A model generated the notes under the pieces. That model made no database searches. It had not been told where the DNA came from and worked only from the letters and a program-made list of their open reading frames with translations. Source: Bacillus sp. ISL-7 (lineage in GTDB: Bacteria > Bacillota > Bacilli > Bacillales_B > DSM-18226). Taken from it: a stretch of 64,000 bases of DNA. Shown one piece after another: positions 18,082 through 27,373 of this stretch. Positions within the stretch are counted from its first letter, which is position 1; the number at the start of each line of letters is the position of its first letter. The DNA lies in contig NZ_JAGGQW010000002.1 in the NCBI RefSeq assembly GCF_018613065.1, forward strand, positions 1-64,000. The letters are read 5' to 3'. The translations under genes and the position numbers were made by a program.

Positions 18082-18249
18082 AAAATGTCCCAAATGTCAT
18101 TAAATGGGGGCGGGCAGTGTTACTGCTCATGAATATTTTTATTAATAAATAGGCGTTCTAAAGAGGCGCTTTGTGTCTAGATTGCATACAATGCAACGAA
18201 GCAACCTGGTAGTTTGACGCTGGAGTATGGGTTATTTAGTCTTTAAAGC
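18082..18249 (+). other. Non-coding gap gpsA-yphE with several hairpins
   Basis: No coding frame fits in this 305-base gap up to yphE. It holds GGGCAGT-GTT-ACTGCTC (18115-18131), TTGCAT-ACA-ATGCAA (18182-18196) and, after it, a strong terminator at 18250. No credible promoter was found upstream, so it is either the long 3' end of the gpsA transcript or an unrecognised small RNA. Confidence 0.4.
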
Positions 18250-18290
18250 TGAAGTAAAGAATTCGCCCCTCTTTACTTCGGTTTTTTTTT
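18250..18290 (+). terminator. Strong terminator before yphE
   Basis: Ten-pair stem GAAGTAAAGA/TCTTTACTTC with an eight-to-nine-base loop and a nine-T tail. Confidence 0.9.
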
Positions 18291-18330
18291 GGTGAGGAAG
18301 AGAACATGAAAGTTTTTAGTTTAAAATTTT

Positions 18331-18359
18331 TCTAGAAAAGTTATAGCTTGTGATATAAT
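18331..18359 (+). promoter_or_regulatory. Extended -10 promoter of yphE-yphF
   Basis: TGATATAAT (18351-18359) is a consensus extended -10; the -35 position TCTAGA is poor. Lies 27 bases before the yphE start. Confidence 0.55.
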
Positions 18360-18386
18360 TAATTTTCGAAAAAGGGGGAGTTTAGT

Positions 18387-18572
18387 GTGTCACCAGCAAT
18401 GTTTAAAATGTGGGTGTCAATTGCTGGAATGGGGTTTATGTTCCTTGCGATTATGACAATTTATTTCAGCAGATATAAGTTAAAAGGAGTATTTCGAATT
18501 ATTACTGCAATTATCGCTTACTTATTAATGATTGTTTCTGGCCTAACGCTTCTTATAGTTTTCTTAACATAA
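18387..18572 (+). CDS. yphE: YphE-family membrane protein (DUF2768)
   Basis: Protein of 61 residues with two membrane segments (about residues 5-27 and 36-60) joined by a basic loop SRYKLKG. The start MSPAMFKMWVSIAGMGFMFL matches the B. subtilis YphE pattern. GTG at 18387 follows GGGGGAG. It is cotranscribed with yphF, which begins 34 bases later. Function unknown. Confidence 0.82.
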   Translation: MSPAMFKMWVSIAGMGFMFLAIMTIYFSRYKLKGVFRIITAIIAYLLMIVSGLTLLIVFLT

Positions 18573-18606
18573 TCAGGGTTAAATACATAAATAAAGTGGT
18601 GATCGA

Positions 18607-19317
18607 ATGAAATGGAATGTGCTCGGTTGTTTTCTAGCTTTAACCGCTTTTTTACTGGCAGGATGCATGTATCCTCAAGAGGAATTAGCGAAGAATCAAA
18701 TCCCTTATCGAGATCAAATTCAAGCTGTTCAAACCGCTGTGGATGCCTTTAGAGAGGAAAATAGCGGAATCCTTCCAATAAAAACAAAAGAAGCAGAAAC
18801 GCCGATTTATCAGAAGTATCCAATTGAATTTAAAAAAATCACTCCAAAATATATCGCGGAGCCGCCAGGAAATGCTTATGAAAATGGGGGGGTCTTCCAA
18901 TATGTACTCGTAGATGTGGAGACCAAGCCGACTGTAAAATTATTTGATTTAAGAATAACAGATGTGATACGAGATATTAAATTACGAATTAAAACAAAAG
19001 GGTATCCACCATATAAAAAGCAAATTGCTAAAAATGTTTTTTCCCTTGATTTTAAACAGCTAGGATATAAAAAAGATCCTTTCATTGTCAGTCCGTTTAC
19101 TAATCAAAATTTATCTTTTGTCATAACTGGTAGTGCAGAAGTATATGTAGATTATCGCCCGGATTTATACCAAGCAATGAAAAAAACGGACGAGAAGGTA
19201 AAATCAGGGGAGGATATTCGCTCAATTTTAGTGAATGATTCAATGTTTGTGCCTGCCTATTCCTTGCCATATACATGGGATTCTAAGACGAAAGAACCGG
19301 TATTTTTAGAAGAATAA
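18607..19317 (+). CDS. yphF: YphF-family lipoprotein
   Basis: Lipoprotein of 236 residues. The signal peptide ends in the lipobox LAGC with the lipidated cysteine at residue 19. The mature part has no recognised catalytic motif and resembles YphF of B. subtilis in length and position between yphE and spoIVA. ATG at 18607 follows GTGGTGA. A terminator ends the yphE-yphF unit. Expected to be anchored on the outer face of the cytoplasmic membrane; role unknown. Confidence 0.82.
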   Translation: MKWNVLGCFLALTAFLLAGCMYPQEELAKNQIPYRDQIQAVQTAVDAFREENSGILPIKTKEAETPIYQKYPIEFKKITPKYIAEPPGNAYENGGVFQYVLVDVETKPTVKLFDLRITDVIRDIKLRIKTKGYPPYKKQIAKNVFSLDFKQLGYKKDPFIVSPFTNQNLSFVITGSAEVYVDYRPDLYQAMKKTDEKVKSGEDIRSILVNDSMFVPAYSLPYTWDSKTKEPVFLEE

Positions 19318-19340
19318 TGTGCTTATTCTTATATTTAGTC

Positions 19341-19386
19341 ATAACCCTTTTCCTATGAAATATATTGTAGGAGAAGGGTTTTTTTT
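19341..19386 (+). terminator. Terminator after yphF
   Basis: AACCCTT...TCCTA/TAGGA...AAGGGTT stem (19343-19380) followed by TTTTTT. Confidence 0.85.
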
Positions 19387-19512
19387 GCTAATGCCAAAGA
19401 AAAAAATATATTGAAACCCTCCATTAAATCAAATGTTCAGACACTACAGATACAAGAGAACTTAGTGAATTCTTAATAAGGGGGTAAAAAAGTTTTCGAA
19501 AAGTGTCATAAC

Positions 19513-19541
19513 ATTATAGGACAACGTCATAAACATATACT
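19513..19541 (+). promoter_or_regulatory. Possible sigma-E promoter of spoIVA
   Basis: ATTATAG (ATA at 19516-19518) and CATATACT (19534-19541) resemble the sigma-E -35 and -10 elements with a 15-base gap. spoIVA is a known sigma-E gene in B. subtilis. Confidence 0.4.
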
Positions 19542-19603
19542 GTCCAAAAATACCTAAAATGGATGTTTAATCCCACTTTACTCTATGATCGGGAGGGGAT
19601 CAC

Positions 19604-21082
19604 TTGGAAAAGGTTGATATTTTTAAAGATATTGCCGAAAGAACAGGCGGTGATATTTATTTAGGGGTAGTAGGAGCAGTACGGACTGGAAAATCTACAT
19701 TTATTAAAAAATTTATGGAGCTGGTCGTGTTACCGAATATAAACAGTGAAGCTGAGAGGTCACGGGCACTGGATGAACTGCCTCAAAGCGCTGCAGGAAA
19801 AACAATTATGACAACTGAACCGAAATTCGTGCCTAATCAAGCAGCAACTGTTCATGTTGATGATGGATTAAATGTCAATATTAGGCTAGTTGATTGTGTT
19901 GGTTATACAGTGCCAGGTGCTAAAGGCTATGAGGATGAAAATGGACCAAGAATGATTACTACCCCATGGTATGAGGAACCAATTCCTTTCCATGAAGCTG
20001 CTGAAATTGGCACTAGGAAAGTCATTCAGGAGCATTCCACTATTGGTGTGGTTGTTACAACGGATGGGACAATAGGTGAGATTCCAAGAAGTAACTATAT
20101 TGAGGCAGAAGAAAGAGTTATTAACGAACTGAAGGAAGTTGGCAAACCGTTCATCATGGTTGTTAACAGTGCTCAGCCCTACCATCCAAGCACTGAAACG
20201 CTAAGATCGAGTTTAGCAGAAAAATATGATATCCCGGTAATTGCCATGAGTGTTGAAAGTATGCGCGACAGTGATGTTCTGAATGTCCTCCGTGAAGCAC
20301 TTTACGAGTTCCCTGTCCTTGAAGTCAATGTGAATTTGCCAAGCTGGGTTATGGTTCTAAGAGAAAACCATTGGCTTCGTGAAAGCTATCAAGATGCTGT
20401 CAAGGAAACTGTAAAAGATATCAAGAGATTAAGAGATGTTGATCGAGTTGTCCAACATTTTAGTGAGTTTGAATTTATTGAAAGAGCTGGATTAGCAGGA
20501 ATTGAAATGGGCTCTGGTGTTGCTGAAATTGATTTAATTGCCCCAGATGAATTGTATGATGATATATTAAAAGAAATCGTTGGGGTAGAAATCCGCGGGA
20601 AAGATCATCTGCTCGAATTAATGCAGGATTTTGCCCATGCTAAAGCAGAGTATGATCACATTGCTGATGCCTTAAAAATGGTGAAACAAACGGGTTACGG
20701 AATTGCCTCACCAACACTTTCTGATATGAGTCTTGAAGAGCCGGAAATTATTCGTCAAGGTGCCCGGTTTGGCGTAAGGCTTCGTGCTGTAGCACCATCG
20801 ATTCATATGATCAAAGTGGATGTGGAATCTGAATTCGCCCCAATTATTGGTACGGAAAAACAAAGTGAGGAGCTTGTAAGATACTTAATGCAGGATTTCG
20901 AAGATGACCCGTTATCCATTTGGAATTCAGACATCTTTGGCCGCAGCTTAAGCTCCATTGTTCGTGAGGGTATCCAAGCAAAGCTGAGCTTAATGCCAGA
21001 AAATGCAAGATATAAACTTAAAGAAACGTTAGAGAGAATTATCAACGAAGGCTCAGGCGGCTTAATTGCCATTATTCTATAG
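19604..21082 (+). CDS. spoIVA: Stage IV sporulation ATPase SpoIVA
   Basis: Morphogenetic ATPase of 492 residues, the same length as in B. subtilis. It polymerises around the forespore using ATP and forms the base layer of the spore coat. The Walker A motif GAVRTGKST is at residues 24-32 with Lys30; the DCVGYTVPGAKGYEDENGPRM region is the altered Walker B/switch of this family. The C-terminal part ending in GGLIAIIL is the conserved tail used for localisation. TTG at 19604 follows GGGAGGGG. CotJABC and YppG in this window are other coat proteins that depend on this layer in general. Confidence 0.97.
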   Translation: MEKVDIFKDIAERTGGDIYLGVVGAVRTGKSTFIKKFMELVVLPNINSEAERSRALDELPQSAAGKTIMTTEPKFVPNQAATVHVDDGLNVNIRLVDCVGYTVPGAKGYEDENGPRMITTPWYEEPIPFHEAAEIGTRKVIQEHSTIGVVVTTDGTIGEIPRSNYIEAEERVINELKEVGKPFIMVVNSAQPYHPSTETLRSSLAEKYDIPVIAMSVESMRDSDVLNVLREALYEFPVLEVNVNLPSWVMVLRENHWLRESYQDAVKETVKDIKRLRDVDRVVQHFSEFEFIERAGLAGIEMGSGVAEIDLIAPDELYDDILKEIVGVEIRGKDHLLELMQDFAHAKAEYDHIADALKMVKQTGYGIASPTLSDMSLEEPEIIRQGARFGVRLRAVAPSIHMIKVDVESEFAPIIGTEKQSEELVRYLMQDFEDDPLSIWNSDIFGRSLSSIVREGIQAKLSLMPENARYKLKETLERIINEGSGGLIAIIL

Positions 21083-21085
21083 GCT

Positions 21086-21112
21086 CTGACTCCTAATCGG
21101 GGTCTTTTTTTT
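21086..21112 (+). terminator. Terminator after spoIVA
   Basis: GACTCC/GGGGTC stem with a TAATC loop and an eight-T tail. Confidence 0.75.
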
Positions 21113-21476
21113 GTGGAAATGAGGGTGTTGTATTTTTGTTTTCACGGACATTAGTGGGAAAAATTTACCAAAATGGGCAAAATAAGTAGAATTTTGTTGA
21201 ACAAAAGAAAAGATTACCATTATTTAATGAAATCTTCTTGATATGCTGAATTGATTATGATAATCTTTAAACTGAATTACGTTATAGTGTTTGAACCCTT
21301 ATTTCATAAGGGTTTTCCTTGAAAAAATAGATTTGAGTTACCAATTTAGTTATTTAAGGTTACTTTGGTAATAAAACCGAGCTATGACGTATAGAAATCA
21401 GAAAAATTGTTTAGAAATGTAGATAAGTAATCTTATTTACGAATCTTGATAATTTCTTTGGGAGGAGGTGAATGGC
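21113..21476 (+). promoter_or_regulatory. Long upstream region of hbs with a strong hairpin
   Basis: This 364-base gap holds no gene. The main structure is a nine-pair hairpin AACCCTTAT-TTC-ATAAGGGTT at about 21294-21314 followed by TTTTCC, some 160 bases before hbs. Weak promoter-like elements are present (TTGAAC at 21197 with TATTTA 18 bases on; TATAGT at 21283). In B. subtilis hbs also has several promoters and a long, processed 5' leader. Confidence 0.5.
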
Positions 21477-21749
21477 ATGAACAAGACAGAACTTATTAAT
21501 GCAGTTGCTGAAGCAAGCGAGCTTTCAAAAAAGGACGCTACTAAAGCAGTTGATGCTGTTTTTGATGCGATTTTAGATGCTTTAAAAAATGGTGATAAAG
21601 TACAATTAATCGGTTTTGGAAACTTTGAAGTACGTGAGCGTGCAGCTCGTAAAGGTCGTAACCCTCAAACAGGTGAGGAAATCGAAATCGCTGCTAGCAA
21701 AGTTCCAGCTTTTAAACCAGGTAAAGCGCTTAAAGACGCAGTAAAATAA
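21477..21749 (+). CDS. hbs: DNA-binding protein HBsu
   Basis: Nucleoid protein of the HU family, 90 residues. The sequence [30 protein letters not shown] and the DNA-binding arm with [10 protein letters not shown] are nearly identical to B. subtilis HBsu. ATG at 21477 is set by AGGAGGTG at 21463-21470; the GTG at 21468 lies in that site. It forms dimers that bend DNA without sequence preference and is essential in B. subtilis. Monocistronic, with a terminator shortly downstream. Confidence 0.97.
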   Translation: MNKTELINAVAEASELSKKDATKAVDAVFDAILDALKNGDKVQLIGFGNFEVRERAARKGRNPQTGEEIEIAASKVPAFKPGKALKDAVK

Positions 21750-21785
21750 TTACATAAATTTATTGCAAGAGGCGAATGCTTAAGT

Positions 21786-21818
21786 AAAAAGGTCATGGTA
21801 AAGTCCATGGCCTTTTTT
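21786..21818 (+). terminator. Terminator after hbs
   Basis: AAAGGTCATGG/CCATGGCCTTT stem with a five-base loop and T tail. Confidence 0.88.
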
Positions 21819-21830
21819 CTACTTTTTTGC

Positions 21831-21859
21831 TTGAACTAAAAAGATTGTGCTAATATGTA
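21831..21859 (+). promoter_or_regulatory. Sigma-A promoter of folE-mtrB
   Basis: TTGAAC (21831-21836), 17 bases, TATGTA (21854-21859), then folE 42 bases on. Confidence 0.5.
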
Positions 21860-21901
21860 TTTGTCATATATACTTGACTGAACAATAGGGGGAATTTTAA
21901 T

Positions 21902-22468
21902 ATGTCACAAGTGAATCGTGCCCAAATTGAAGAAGCGGTACGTTTAATATTAGAAGCAATCGGTGAAGACCCAAACCGTGAAGGACTGCTTGATACACCT
22001 AAACGTGTAGCAAAAATGTATGAAGAAGTTTTTAGTGGATTAAATGAGGATCCGAAGAAGCATTTTGAAACCATCTTTAGTGAAGATCACGAAGAATTGG
22101 TATTGGTTAAAGATATCCCTTTTTATTCTATGTGTGAACACCATCTCGTTCCTTTCTTTGGTAAAGCACATGTAGCCTACATCCCGAAAAATGGTCGTGT
22201 TACTGGATTGAGTAAATTGGCAAGAGCTGTAGAAGCCGTAGCAAAAAGACCTCAACTCCAAGAACGGATTACTTCCACGATTGCTGATAGCATGATGGAA
22301 AAATTAGAACCGCACGGAGTGATGGTGGTTGTCGAAGCAGAACATATGTGTATGACCATGCGCGGTGTAAAAAAGCCAGGGTCTAAAACAGTAACCACTG
22401 CAGTCCGCGGTGTTCTTGCTGATGATGCGATTGCTCGGGCTGAAGTGCTATCTTTAATAAAATATTAG
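21902..22468 (+). CDS. folE: GTP cyclohydrolase I
   Basis: First enzyme of folate synthesis: converts GTP to dihydroneopterin triphosphate; 188 residues. Zinc ligands Cys78, His81 (in MCEHHL) and Cys150 (in HMCMTMRG) are in place, together with the KLARAVE and RITSTIAD segments of the active site. In B. subtilis this gene is also called mtrA and forms an operon with mtrB, as here (32 bases apart). ATG at 21902 follows AGGGGGA. Confidence 0.97.
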   Translation: MSQVNRAQIEEAVRLILEAIGEDPNREGLLDTPKRVAKMYEEVFSGLNEDPKKHFETIFSEDHEELVLVKDIPFYSMCEHHLVPFFGKAHVAYIPKNGRVTGLSKLARAVEAVAKRPQLQERITSTIADSMMEKLEPHGVMVVVEAEHMCMTMRGVKKPGSKTVTTAVRGVLADDAIARAEVLSLIKY

Positions 22469-22500
22469 TCTAATTTACCTAAAGTATTTGAGGTGATCAA

Positions 22501-22737
22501 ATGGAGAAACGCTATCCACAAAATGGTGAGTATGTAGTTATTAAAGCGATTGATGATGGTGTCAGTGTTATCGGCTTAACAAGGGGCACAGATACAAAAT
22601 TTCATCATTCTGAGAAGCTGGATAAAGGAGAAGTGCTTATAGCTCAATTTACTGAGCATACTTCTGCTATAAAAATCAGGGGAAATGCGAAAATTCTTAC
22701 TCATCTGGGTGAAGTAGAAAGTGAATTGAAAAAATAA
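22501..22737 (+). CDS. mtrB: Tryptophan RNA-binding attenuator protein TRAP
   Basis: Regulator of 78 residues that forms an 11-subunit ring; when loaded with tryptophan it wraps trinucleotide GAG/UAG repeats in trp leader RNA. The core [22 protein letters not shown] and [14 protein letters not shown] is nearly the same as B. subtilis TRAP, including the residues forming the Trp pocket and the lysine/arginine RNA face (KFHH, KIRG). Overlaps no neighbour; ATG at 22501 follows GAGGTGAT. The trp operon that TRAP controls in B. subtilis is missing from its usual place at 28.8 kb. Confidence 0.95.
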   Translation: MEKRYPQNGEYVVIKAIDDGVSVIGLTRGTDTKFHHSEKLDKGEVLIAQFTEHTSAIKIRGNAKILTHLGEVESELKK

Positions 22738-22827
22738 GATAATCAGTTCGAATCACATTGTTTTCATCTTATTTCATATGAGCGTAAATGATTATTTTGT
22801 GAATTTCTGCCTAAAGAAAACCTTTTA

Positions 22828-22836
22828 TGATATAAT
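22828..22836 (+). promoter_or_regulatory. Extended -10 promoter of hepS-menG-hepT
   Basis: TGATATAAT at 22828-22836 is a consensus extended -10 without a good -35. It would give a leader of about 110 bases before hepS. Confidence 0.55.
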
Positions 22837-22950
22837 GGTGTCTGCCTTGTTTTTAGAGAATGGTTAGGCTTTTCTTTATTAAACGGCATGAATTTTACTA
22901 TGCAAATAGGAAATAAGAATACATAAAGACATTACTTCGGGGAAGCAAGG

Positions 22951-23772
22951 GTGATTAAATTGCTGGACATTCGACAAAAATTCACAAATATTAGAGAGCA
23001 GGTCGAAAAAAGAGTTTGTGACACATACTTGCTTAATTATATTGAAATTCCGATTATTGACGAAGATAAACTGCTTCTTCTAATCTCAATAATGGATCGC
23101 CTCGAATTGTCATACAGTGATATGCAGAACTACGCCTTGTCAACAATGTTAATTCAAATTGCCCTTGATACCCATGAACATATTACAGATGCATCTGTAG
23201 AAGAAAAAAATCGTCAATTAACCGTTCTAGCAGGCGATTATTTTAGTGGTTTATATTATAAGCTTCTAGCAGATTCGGAAGATATAATGATGATCAAGGC
23301 ACTTTCTAGAGGAATTAAAGAAGTCAATGAAAATAAAATTTCTGTATATCAAAATGAAATTTTAGACATAGAAGAGCTAATGACAAGTATTGGGCTGATT
23401 GAAAGTTCCTTACTTGCCCATCTTTCCGAGTATTTTAAAGTGGATTTATGGAATGATTTTCTAAAAAACCTGCTTTTATTTAAACGTTTACTTCATGAAA
23501 AACGTCAATTTTTACAAACAGGAAGTTCGGTATTGTTCGAAGCCTTAAAATCAATTGTTTTCCCAATCAATAATAATAAGGCGAAAGAGTTGTCTAGGGA
23601 ACAGCAAAATCACTTATTTCTGTGTTGCGACCATCATCTTGCAAGGTCAAAAGAAGTTATTGAAAAGGGATTAGAACAGTTGCCATACTTAAATGAATTA
23701 CTTGAGAAAAGGGTTGTATCAATCTTAAGCCAATACCAGCCAAATGCAAAAACTTTTGTGGAAGAAGGGTAA
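22951..23772 (+). CDS. hepS: Heptaprenyl diphosphate synthase component I
   Basis: Non-catalytic subunit of the enzyme that makes the C35 side chain of menaquinone-7; it pairs with HepT. The chain of 273 residues is all-helical with the family signature [24 protein letters not shown] near residues 86-103. GTG at 22951 is used; a TTG at 22960 has AAGGGTGAT at good distance and may be the true start, which would shorten the protein by three residues. The first gene of hepS-menG-hepT; menG begins seven bases after its stop. Confidence 0.88.
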   Translation: MIKLLDIRQKFTNIREQVEKRVCDTYLLNYIEIPIIDEDKLLLLISIMDRLELSYSDMQNYALSTMLIQIALDTHEHITDASVEEKNRQLTVLAGDYFSGLYYKLLADSEDIMMIKALSRGIKEVNENKISVYQNEILDIEELMTSIGLIESSLLAHLSEYFKVDLWNDFLKNLLLFKRLLHEKRQFLQTGSSVLFEALKSIVFPINNNKAKELSREQQNHLFLCCDHHLARSKEVIEKGLEQLPYLNELLEKRVVSILSQYQPNAKTFVEEG

Positions 23773-23779
23773 TAAAATC

Positions 23780-24484
23780 ATGCAGGAATCGAAAGAACAG
23801 CGAGTTCACAATGTGTTTGAAAAGATATCTGATAACTACGATAAAATGAATTCTGTTATCAGTTTTCAACAGCACATCAAGTGGCGGAAAGACACGATGA
23901 AAAAAATGAATGTACAGCCTGGTTCAAAAGCTCTCGATGTTTGCTGTGGTACTGCTGATTGGACAATAGCCTTAGCAGAAGCGGTTGGTCCAACAGGTGG
24001 AGTTACAGGATTGGATTTTAGCCAAAATATGCTTAATGTGGGTATTGAAAAGGTTAAAGAGCTTGGGTTAAAACAGGTTGAGTTAGTACATGGAAACGCA
24101 ATGGAACTCCCTTTTCCTGATAATAGTTTTGATTATGTAACGATTGGCTTTGGTTTAAGGAATGTCCCTGATTACCTGCAAGTTTTAAAAGAAATGCACC
24201 GTGTAGTAAAGCCAGATGGAATCGCTGTCTGTCTAGAAACATCACAACCTACACTAATTGGCTATAAACAGCTCTATTATTTTTATTTTCGCTTTATTAT
24301 GCCGATGTTTGGTAAATTGCTTGCAAAAAGCTATCGAGAATATGCTTGGCTTCATGAGTCAGCACGTAATTTTCCAGGGATGAGGGAGCTAGCTAAAATG
24401 TTTGAGCAAGCTGGCTTCAAAGAAGTGAAATACAAACCATATAGCGGCGGTGCTGCAGCTGTACATATTGGTAAAAAAAATTAA
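23780..24484 (+). CDS. menG: Demethylmenaquinone methyltransferase
   Basis: S-adenosylmethionine-dependent methyltransferase (UbiE/MenG family), 234 residues, catalysing the last step of menaquinone synthesis. SAM-binding motif [11 protein letters not shown] is near residue 50, followed by [12 protein letters not shown] near 120 and [14 protein letters not shown]. The ATG at 23780 is chosen since the open frame upstream (to 23744) overlaps hepS. It lies between the two subunits of heptaprenyl diphosphate synthase, as in B. subtilis, so one transcript makes the side chain and the methylated ring. Confidence 0.95.
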   Translation: MQESKEQRVHNVFEKISDNYDKMNSVISFQQHIKWRKDTMKKMNVQPGSKALDVCCGTADWTIALAEAVGPTGGVTGLDFSQNMLNVGIEKVKELGLKQVELVHGNAMELPFPDNSFDYVTIGFGLRNVPDYLQVLKEMHRVVKPDGIAVCLETSQPTLIGYKQLYYFYFRFIMPMFGKLLAKSYREYAWLHESARNFPGMRELAKMFEQAGFKEVKYKPYSGGAAAVHIGKKN

Positions 24485-24526
24485 TTTATTGAACTCGAAG
24501 ACAGGATGAAAAGCTGGTGAATTCAA

Positions 24527-25489
24527 ATGAAATTAAAAATGATGTATTCATTTTTGAATTCGGATATTAACTTGATTGAAAAAAAGTTAGAAGAGACTAT
24601 AAAGGCAGATTCCCTTCTGCTTAGACAGGCTTCTATGCATACATTACAAGCCGGCGGGAAAAGAATTCGTCCTGTTTTTGTTTTGCTTGCAGGAAAATTT
24701 GGTAAATATGATATCCATGTGATGAAGAATGTTGCTGTTGCTCTTGAATTAATTCATATGGCATCACTTGTCCATGATGATGTGATAGACGATGCTGATC
24801 TTCGCCGTGGCCAGCCTACGGTGAAATCCAAATGGGATAACAAAATTGCTATGTATACCGGTGACTTTGTTTTTGCTCTTGCGATTGAATTGATGACTAA
24901 TATCGAAAATCCCGAAGCCCATAAAATTTTAGCCAATACGATTGTTGAAGTTTCATTAGGTGAAATTCAACAAATTAAAGATAAATATCGCTTTAATCAA
25001 AATCTGCGAGATTATCTCCGCAGAATTAAGAGGAAAACTGCCCTGTTAATTGCAGTTAGCTGCCAATTAGGAGCTATAGCTGCAGAGGTGGAAGAAACCA
25101 TCCATAAAAAACTTTATCGGTTCGGGTATTACGTCGGAATGTCTTATCAAATAATTGATGATATTTTAGACTTTACCTCAACTGAGAAGGAACTTGGGAA
25201 GCCTGCTGGAGGAGACCTAGTGCAGGGGAATGTTACTGCTCCAGCTCTTTACGCAATGGAAAATGACGAAATCCGTAATGAAATAGAAAAGGTCAATGAG
25301 GAAATGGATGCTCATGAAATAACAAAGATTATTTCGTTAATTAAGCAATCAGGAGCAATCGAAAAATCATTCGCACTAAGCGATCTTTACTTACAAAAAG
25401 CTTTAGCAGAATTAGAGGGGATACCTGCGAATAAAGCAAAAAAAACCCTAAACGATATTGCAAAGGTTATTGGGAAACGAAAATTCTAA
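24527..25489 (+). CDS. hepT: Heptaprenyl diphosphate synthase component II
   Basis: Catalytic trans-prenyltransferase subunit, 320 residues. The two aspartate-rich motifs are present: HDDVIDD at residues 83-89 and DDILDF at 211-216, which bind the magnesium-diphosphate groups. It extends farnesyl diphosphate with IPP to the C35 chain; IPP and its isomer are balanced by Fni (13.5 kb). ATG at 24527 follows GGTGA. It ends the hepS-menG-hepT operon, with no strong terminator before ndk. Confidence 0.95.
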   Translation: MKLKMMYSFLNSDINLIEKKLEETIKADSLLLRQASMHTLQAGGKRIRPVFVLLAGKFGKYDIHVMKNVAVALELIHMASLVHDDVIDDADLRRGQPTVKSKWDNKIAMYTGDFVFALAIELMTNIENPEAHKILANTIVEVSLGEIQQIKDKYRFNQNLRDYLRRIKRKTALLIAVSCQLGAIAAEVEETIHKKLYRFGYYVGMSYQIIDDILDFTSTEKELGKPAGGDLVQGNVTAPALYAMENDEIRNEIEKVNEEMDAHEITKIISLIKQSGAIEKSFALSDLYLQKALAELEGIPANKAKKTLNDIAKVIGKRKF

Positions 25490-25494
25490 ATAAC

Positions 25495-25523
25495 TTGTTA
25501 AATTTTCGAAAAAATGATAATAT
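25495..25523 (+). promoter_or_regulatory. Sigma-A promoter of ndk
   Basis: TTGTTA (25495-25500), 17 bases, TAATAT (25518-25523) with TGA directly before the -10. Confidence 0.5.
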
Positions 25524-25588
25524 TTTTCATGGATTGTTTCTTAAATACAATCAATATACATAATAATTAATTTTTAGGAGTGGAATTC

Positions 25589-26035
25589 ATGGAAAAAACA
25601 TTTTTAATGGTAAAGCCCGATGGTGTACAGCGTAACTTAATTGGAGAAATCGTCGCACGTTTTGAAAGAAAGGGCTTTCAATTGGTTGGAGCGAAGTTAA
25701 TGAGCATTCCCAATGAACTAGCTGAAGAACATTATGGTGAGCACAAGGAGCGTCCTTTCTTCGGTGAATTAGTAGATTTCATTACTTCTGGTCCTGTTTT
25801 TGCAATGGTCTGGCAAGGTGAAAATGTCATCGCTACTGCCCGCCAAATGATGGGTGCTACCAATCCAAAAGATGCTGCACCAGGTACTATTCGCGGTGAT
25901 TTTGGTTTAACTGTTGGTAAAAATGTTATTCATGGCTCAGATTCACCTGTGAGTGCAGAGCGTGAAATTGGCTTGTTTTTTAAAGATTCTGGTGTTGTAG
26001 AATACAATAAACTAGTTAACGAATGGATATACTAA
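25589..26035 (+). CDS. ndk: Nucleoside diphosphate kinase
   Basis: Transfers the gamma-phosphate between nucleoside triphosphates and diphosphates, 148 residues. The catalytic histidine is in the signature NVIHGSDS near residue 115. ATG at 25589 follows AGGAGTGG; a GTG at 25580 overlaps that site. A perfect 13-pair terminator follows. In B. subtilis cheR sits between ndk and aroF; it is absent here. Confidence 0.97.
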   Translation: MEKTFLMVKPDGVQRNLIGEIVARFERKGFQLVGAKLMSIPNELAEEHYGEHKERPFFGELVDFITSGPVFAMVWQGENVIATARQMMGATNPKDAAPGTIRGDFGLTVGKNVIHGSDSPVSAEREIGLFFKDSGVVEYNKLVNEWIY

Positions 26036-26045
26036 TTAAATAAAT

Positions 26046-26084
26046 TGAGACACTTGTATAGCTATTATACAAGTGTCTTTTTAT
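26046..26084 (+). terminator. Terminator after ndk
   Basis: Thirteen-pair stem AGACACTTGTATA/TATACAAGTGTCT with a five-base loop and T-rich tail. Confidence 0.92.
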
Positions 26085-26098
26085 TTCTCTATATTAAT

Positions 26099-26127
26099 TT
26101 AATCCTTATTTTCTGAATTGTTATACT
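26099..26127 (+). promoter_or_regulatory. Possible promoter of the aromatic operon
   Basis: TGTTATACT (26119-26127) is an extended -10; TTAATC at 26099-26104 is a weak -35 17 bases before it. About 68 bases before aroF. Confidence 0.4.
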
Positions 26128-26194
26128 ATGTTTATTGGGCGCTATATGGTATATTGATAAAAAAATTCTTTAATGAGTTGAAGGGGGAAAGAGT

Positions 26195-27373
26195 ATGGGA
26201 ATGAGATACTTAACAGCAGGAGAATCCCATGGGCCGCAATTAACAACAATATTAGAAGGCCTCCCTGCTGGAATGCCATTATTATTAGAAGATATAAATG
26301 AGGAATTATCCAGGCGCCAAAAAGGATATGGCCGTGGAAGAAGAATGCAAATTGAAAAGGATACAGCCCAAATCGTTTCGGGAGTCCGTCACGGCTACAC
26401 TCTTGGCTCTCCAATAGCATTAGTAGTTCAAAACAATGACTGGAAGCATTGGACGAAGATTATGGGAGCGGAGCCCCTAGATGAAGGTCAGGAGGATGAA
26501 GTTAAACGTAAAGTAACTCGTGCCCGTCCTGGTCATGCGGATTTAAATGGAGCGATTAAATATGGACATAGGGATATGAGAAATGTCCTTGAACGCTCTT
26601 CTGCCCGTGAGACAACTGTTAGAGTCGCTGCAGGTGCTGTTGCCAAGAAACTTTTATCATTGGTAGGAGTTGAACTAGTTTCACATGTCGTTGAAATAGG
26701 TGGAATAAAAGCTAATACTGATAATTCTCTTTCTTTTGAGGCATTAAAGGACAAGACAGAAAATTCTCCTGTTCGATGTGCTGACTCTAATGTGGAAAAG
26801 GATATGATGGCTGCTATTGATGAAGCGAAGAAAAATGGTGATTCAATCGGCGGAGTCGTGGAAGTGATTGCTAAGGGTATGCCAGCTGGAGTTGGGAGCT
26901 ACGTTCACTATGATCGTAAATTGGATGGGAAATTAGCCGCTGCCATTATGAGTATAAATGCGTTTAAGGGTGTAGAAATTGGCATTGGTTTTGAGGCCGC
27001 TAGCAAACCAGGAAGCGAAGTCCATGATGAGATAGCTTGGGATCAAGAAAAAGGTTATTACCGCAAGACCAACAGACTGGGTGGCTTTGAAGGTGGAATG
27101 ACGACTGGCATGCCAATTGTTGTCAGAGGAGTGATGAAACCAATCCCCACATTATATAAACCACTGATGAGCGTAGATATTGATACTAAGGAGCCATTTG
27201 CTGCGAGCGTTGAACGTTCAGACAGTTGTGCTGTACCTGCTGCTGCAGTGGTTGCAGAGAATGCTGTTGCATGGGAACTTGCAAACGCCCTGATTGAACA
27301 ATTTTACAGCGACCGCTTTGATGCTTTTGCTACTGAAATAAAAAGGCAGAGAGAATATGCGAGGGAGTTTTAA
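26195..27373 (+). CDS. aroF: Chorismate synthase
   Basis: Converts 5-enolpyruvylshikimate-3-phosphate to chorismate with reduced FMN, 392 residues. Signature GESHGPQL at residues 9-16, the RPGHADLNG segment and the [14 protein letters not shown] motif are seen. Named aroF in B. subtilis (aroC in E. coli). The ATG at 26195 has AAGGGGG at the right distance; a second ATG two codons on is less well placed. The stop overlaps the aroB start by one base (TAATG), giving translational coupling. Confidence 0.96.
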   Translation: MGMRYLTAGESHGPQLTTILEGLPAGMPLLLEDINEELSRRQKGYGRGRRMQIEKDTAQIVSGVRHGYTLGSPIALVVQNNDWKHWTKIMGAEPLDEGQEDEVKRKVTRARPGHADLNGAIKYGHRDMRNVLERSSARETTVRVAAGAVAKKLLSLVGVELVSHVVEIGGIKANTDNSLSFEALKDKTENSPVRCADSNVEKDMMAAIDEAKKNGDSIGGVVEVIAKGMPAGVGSYVHYDRKLDGKLAAAIMSINAFKGVEIGIGFEAASKPGSEVHDEIAWDQEKGYYRKTNRLGGFEGGMTTGMPIVVRGVMKPIPTLYKPLMSVDIDTKEPFAASVERSDSCAVPAAAVVAENAVAWELANALIEQFYSDRFDAFATEIKRQREYAREF

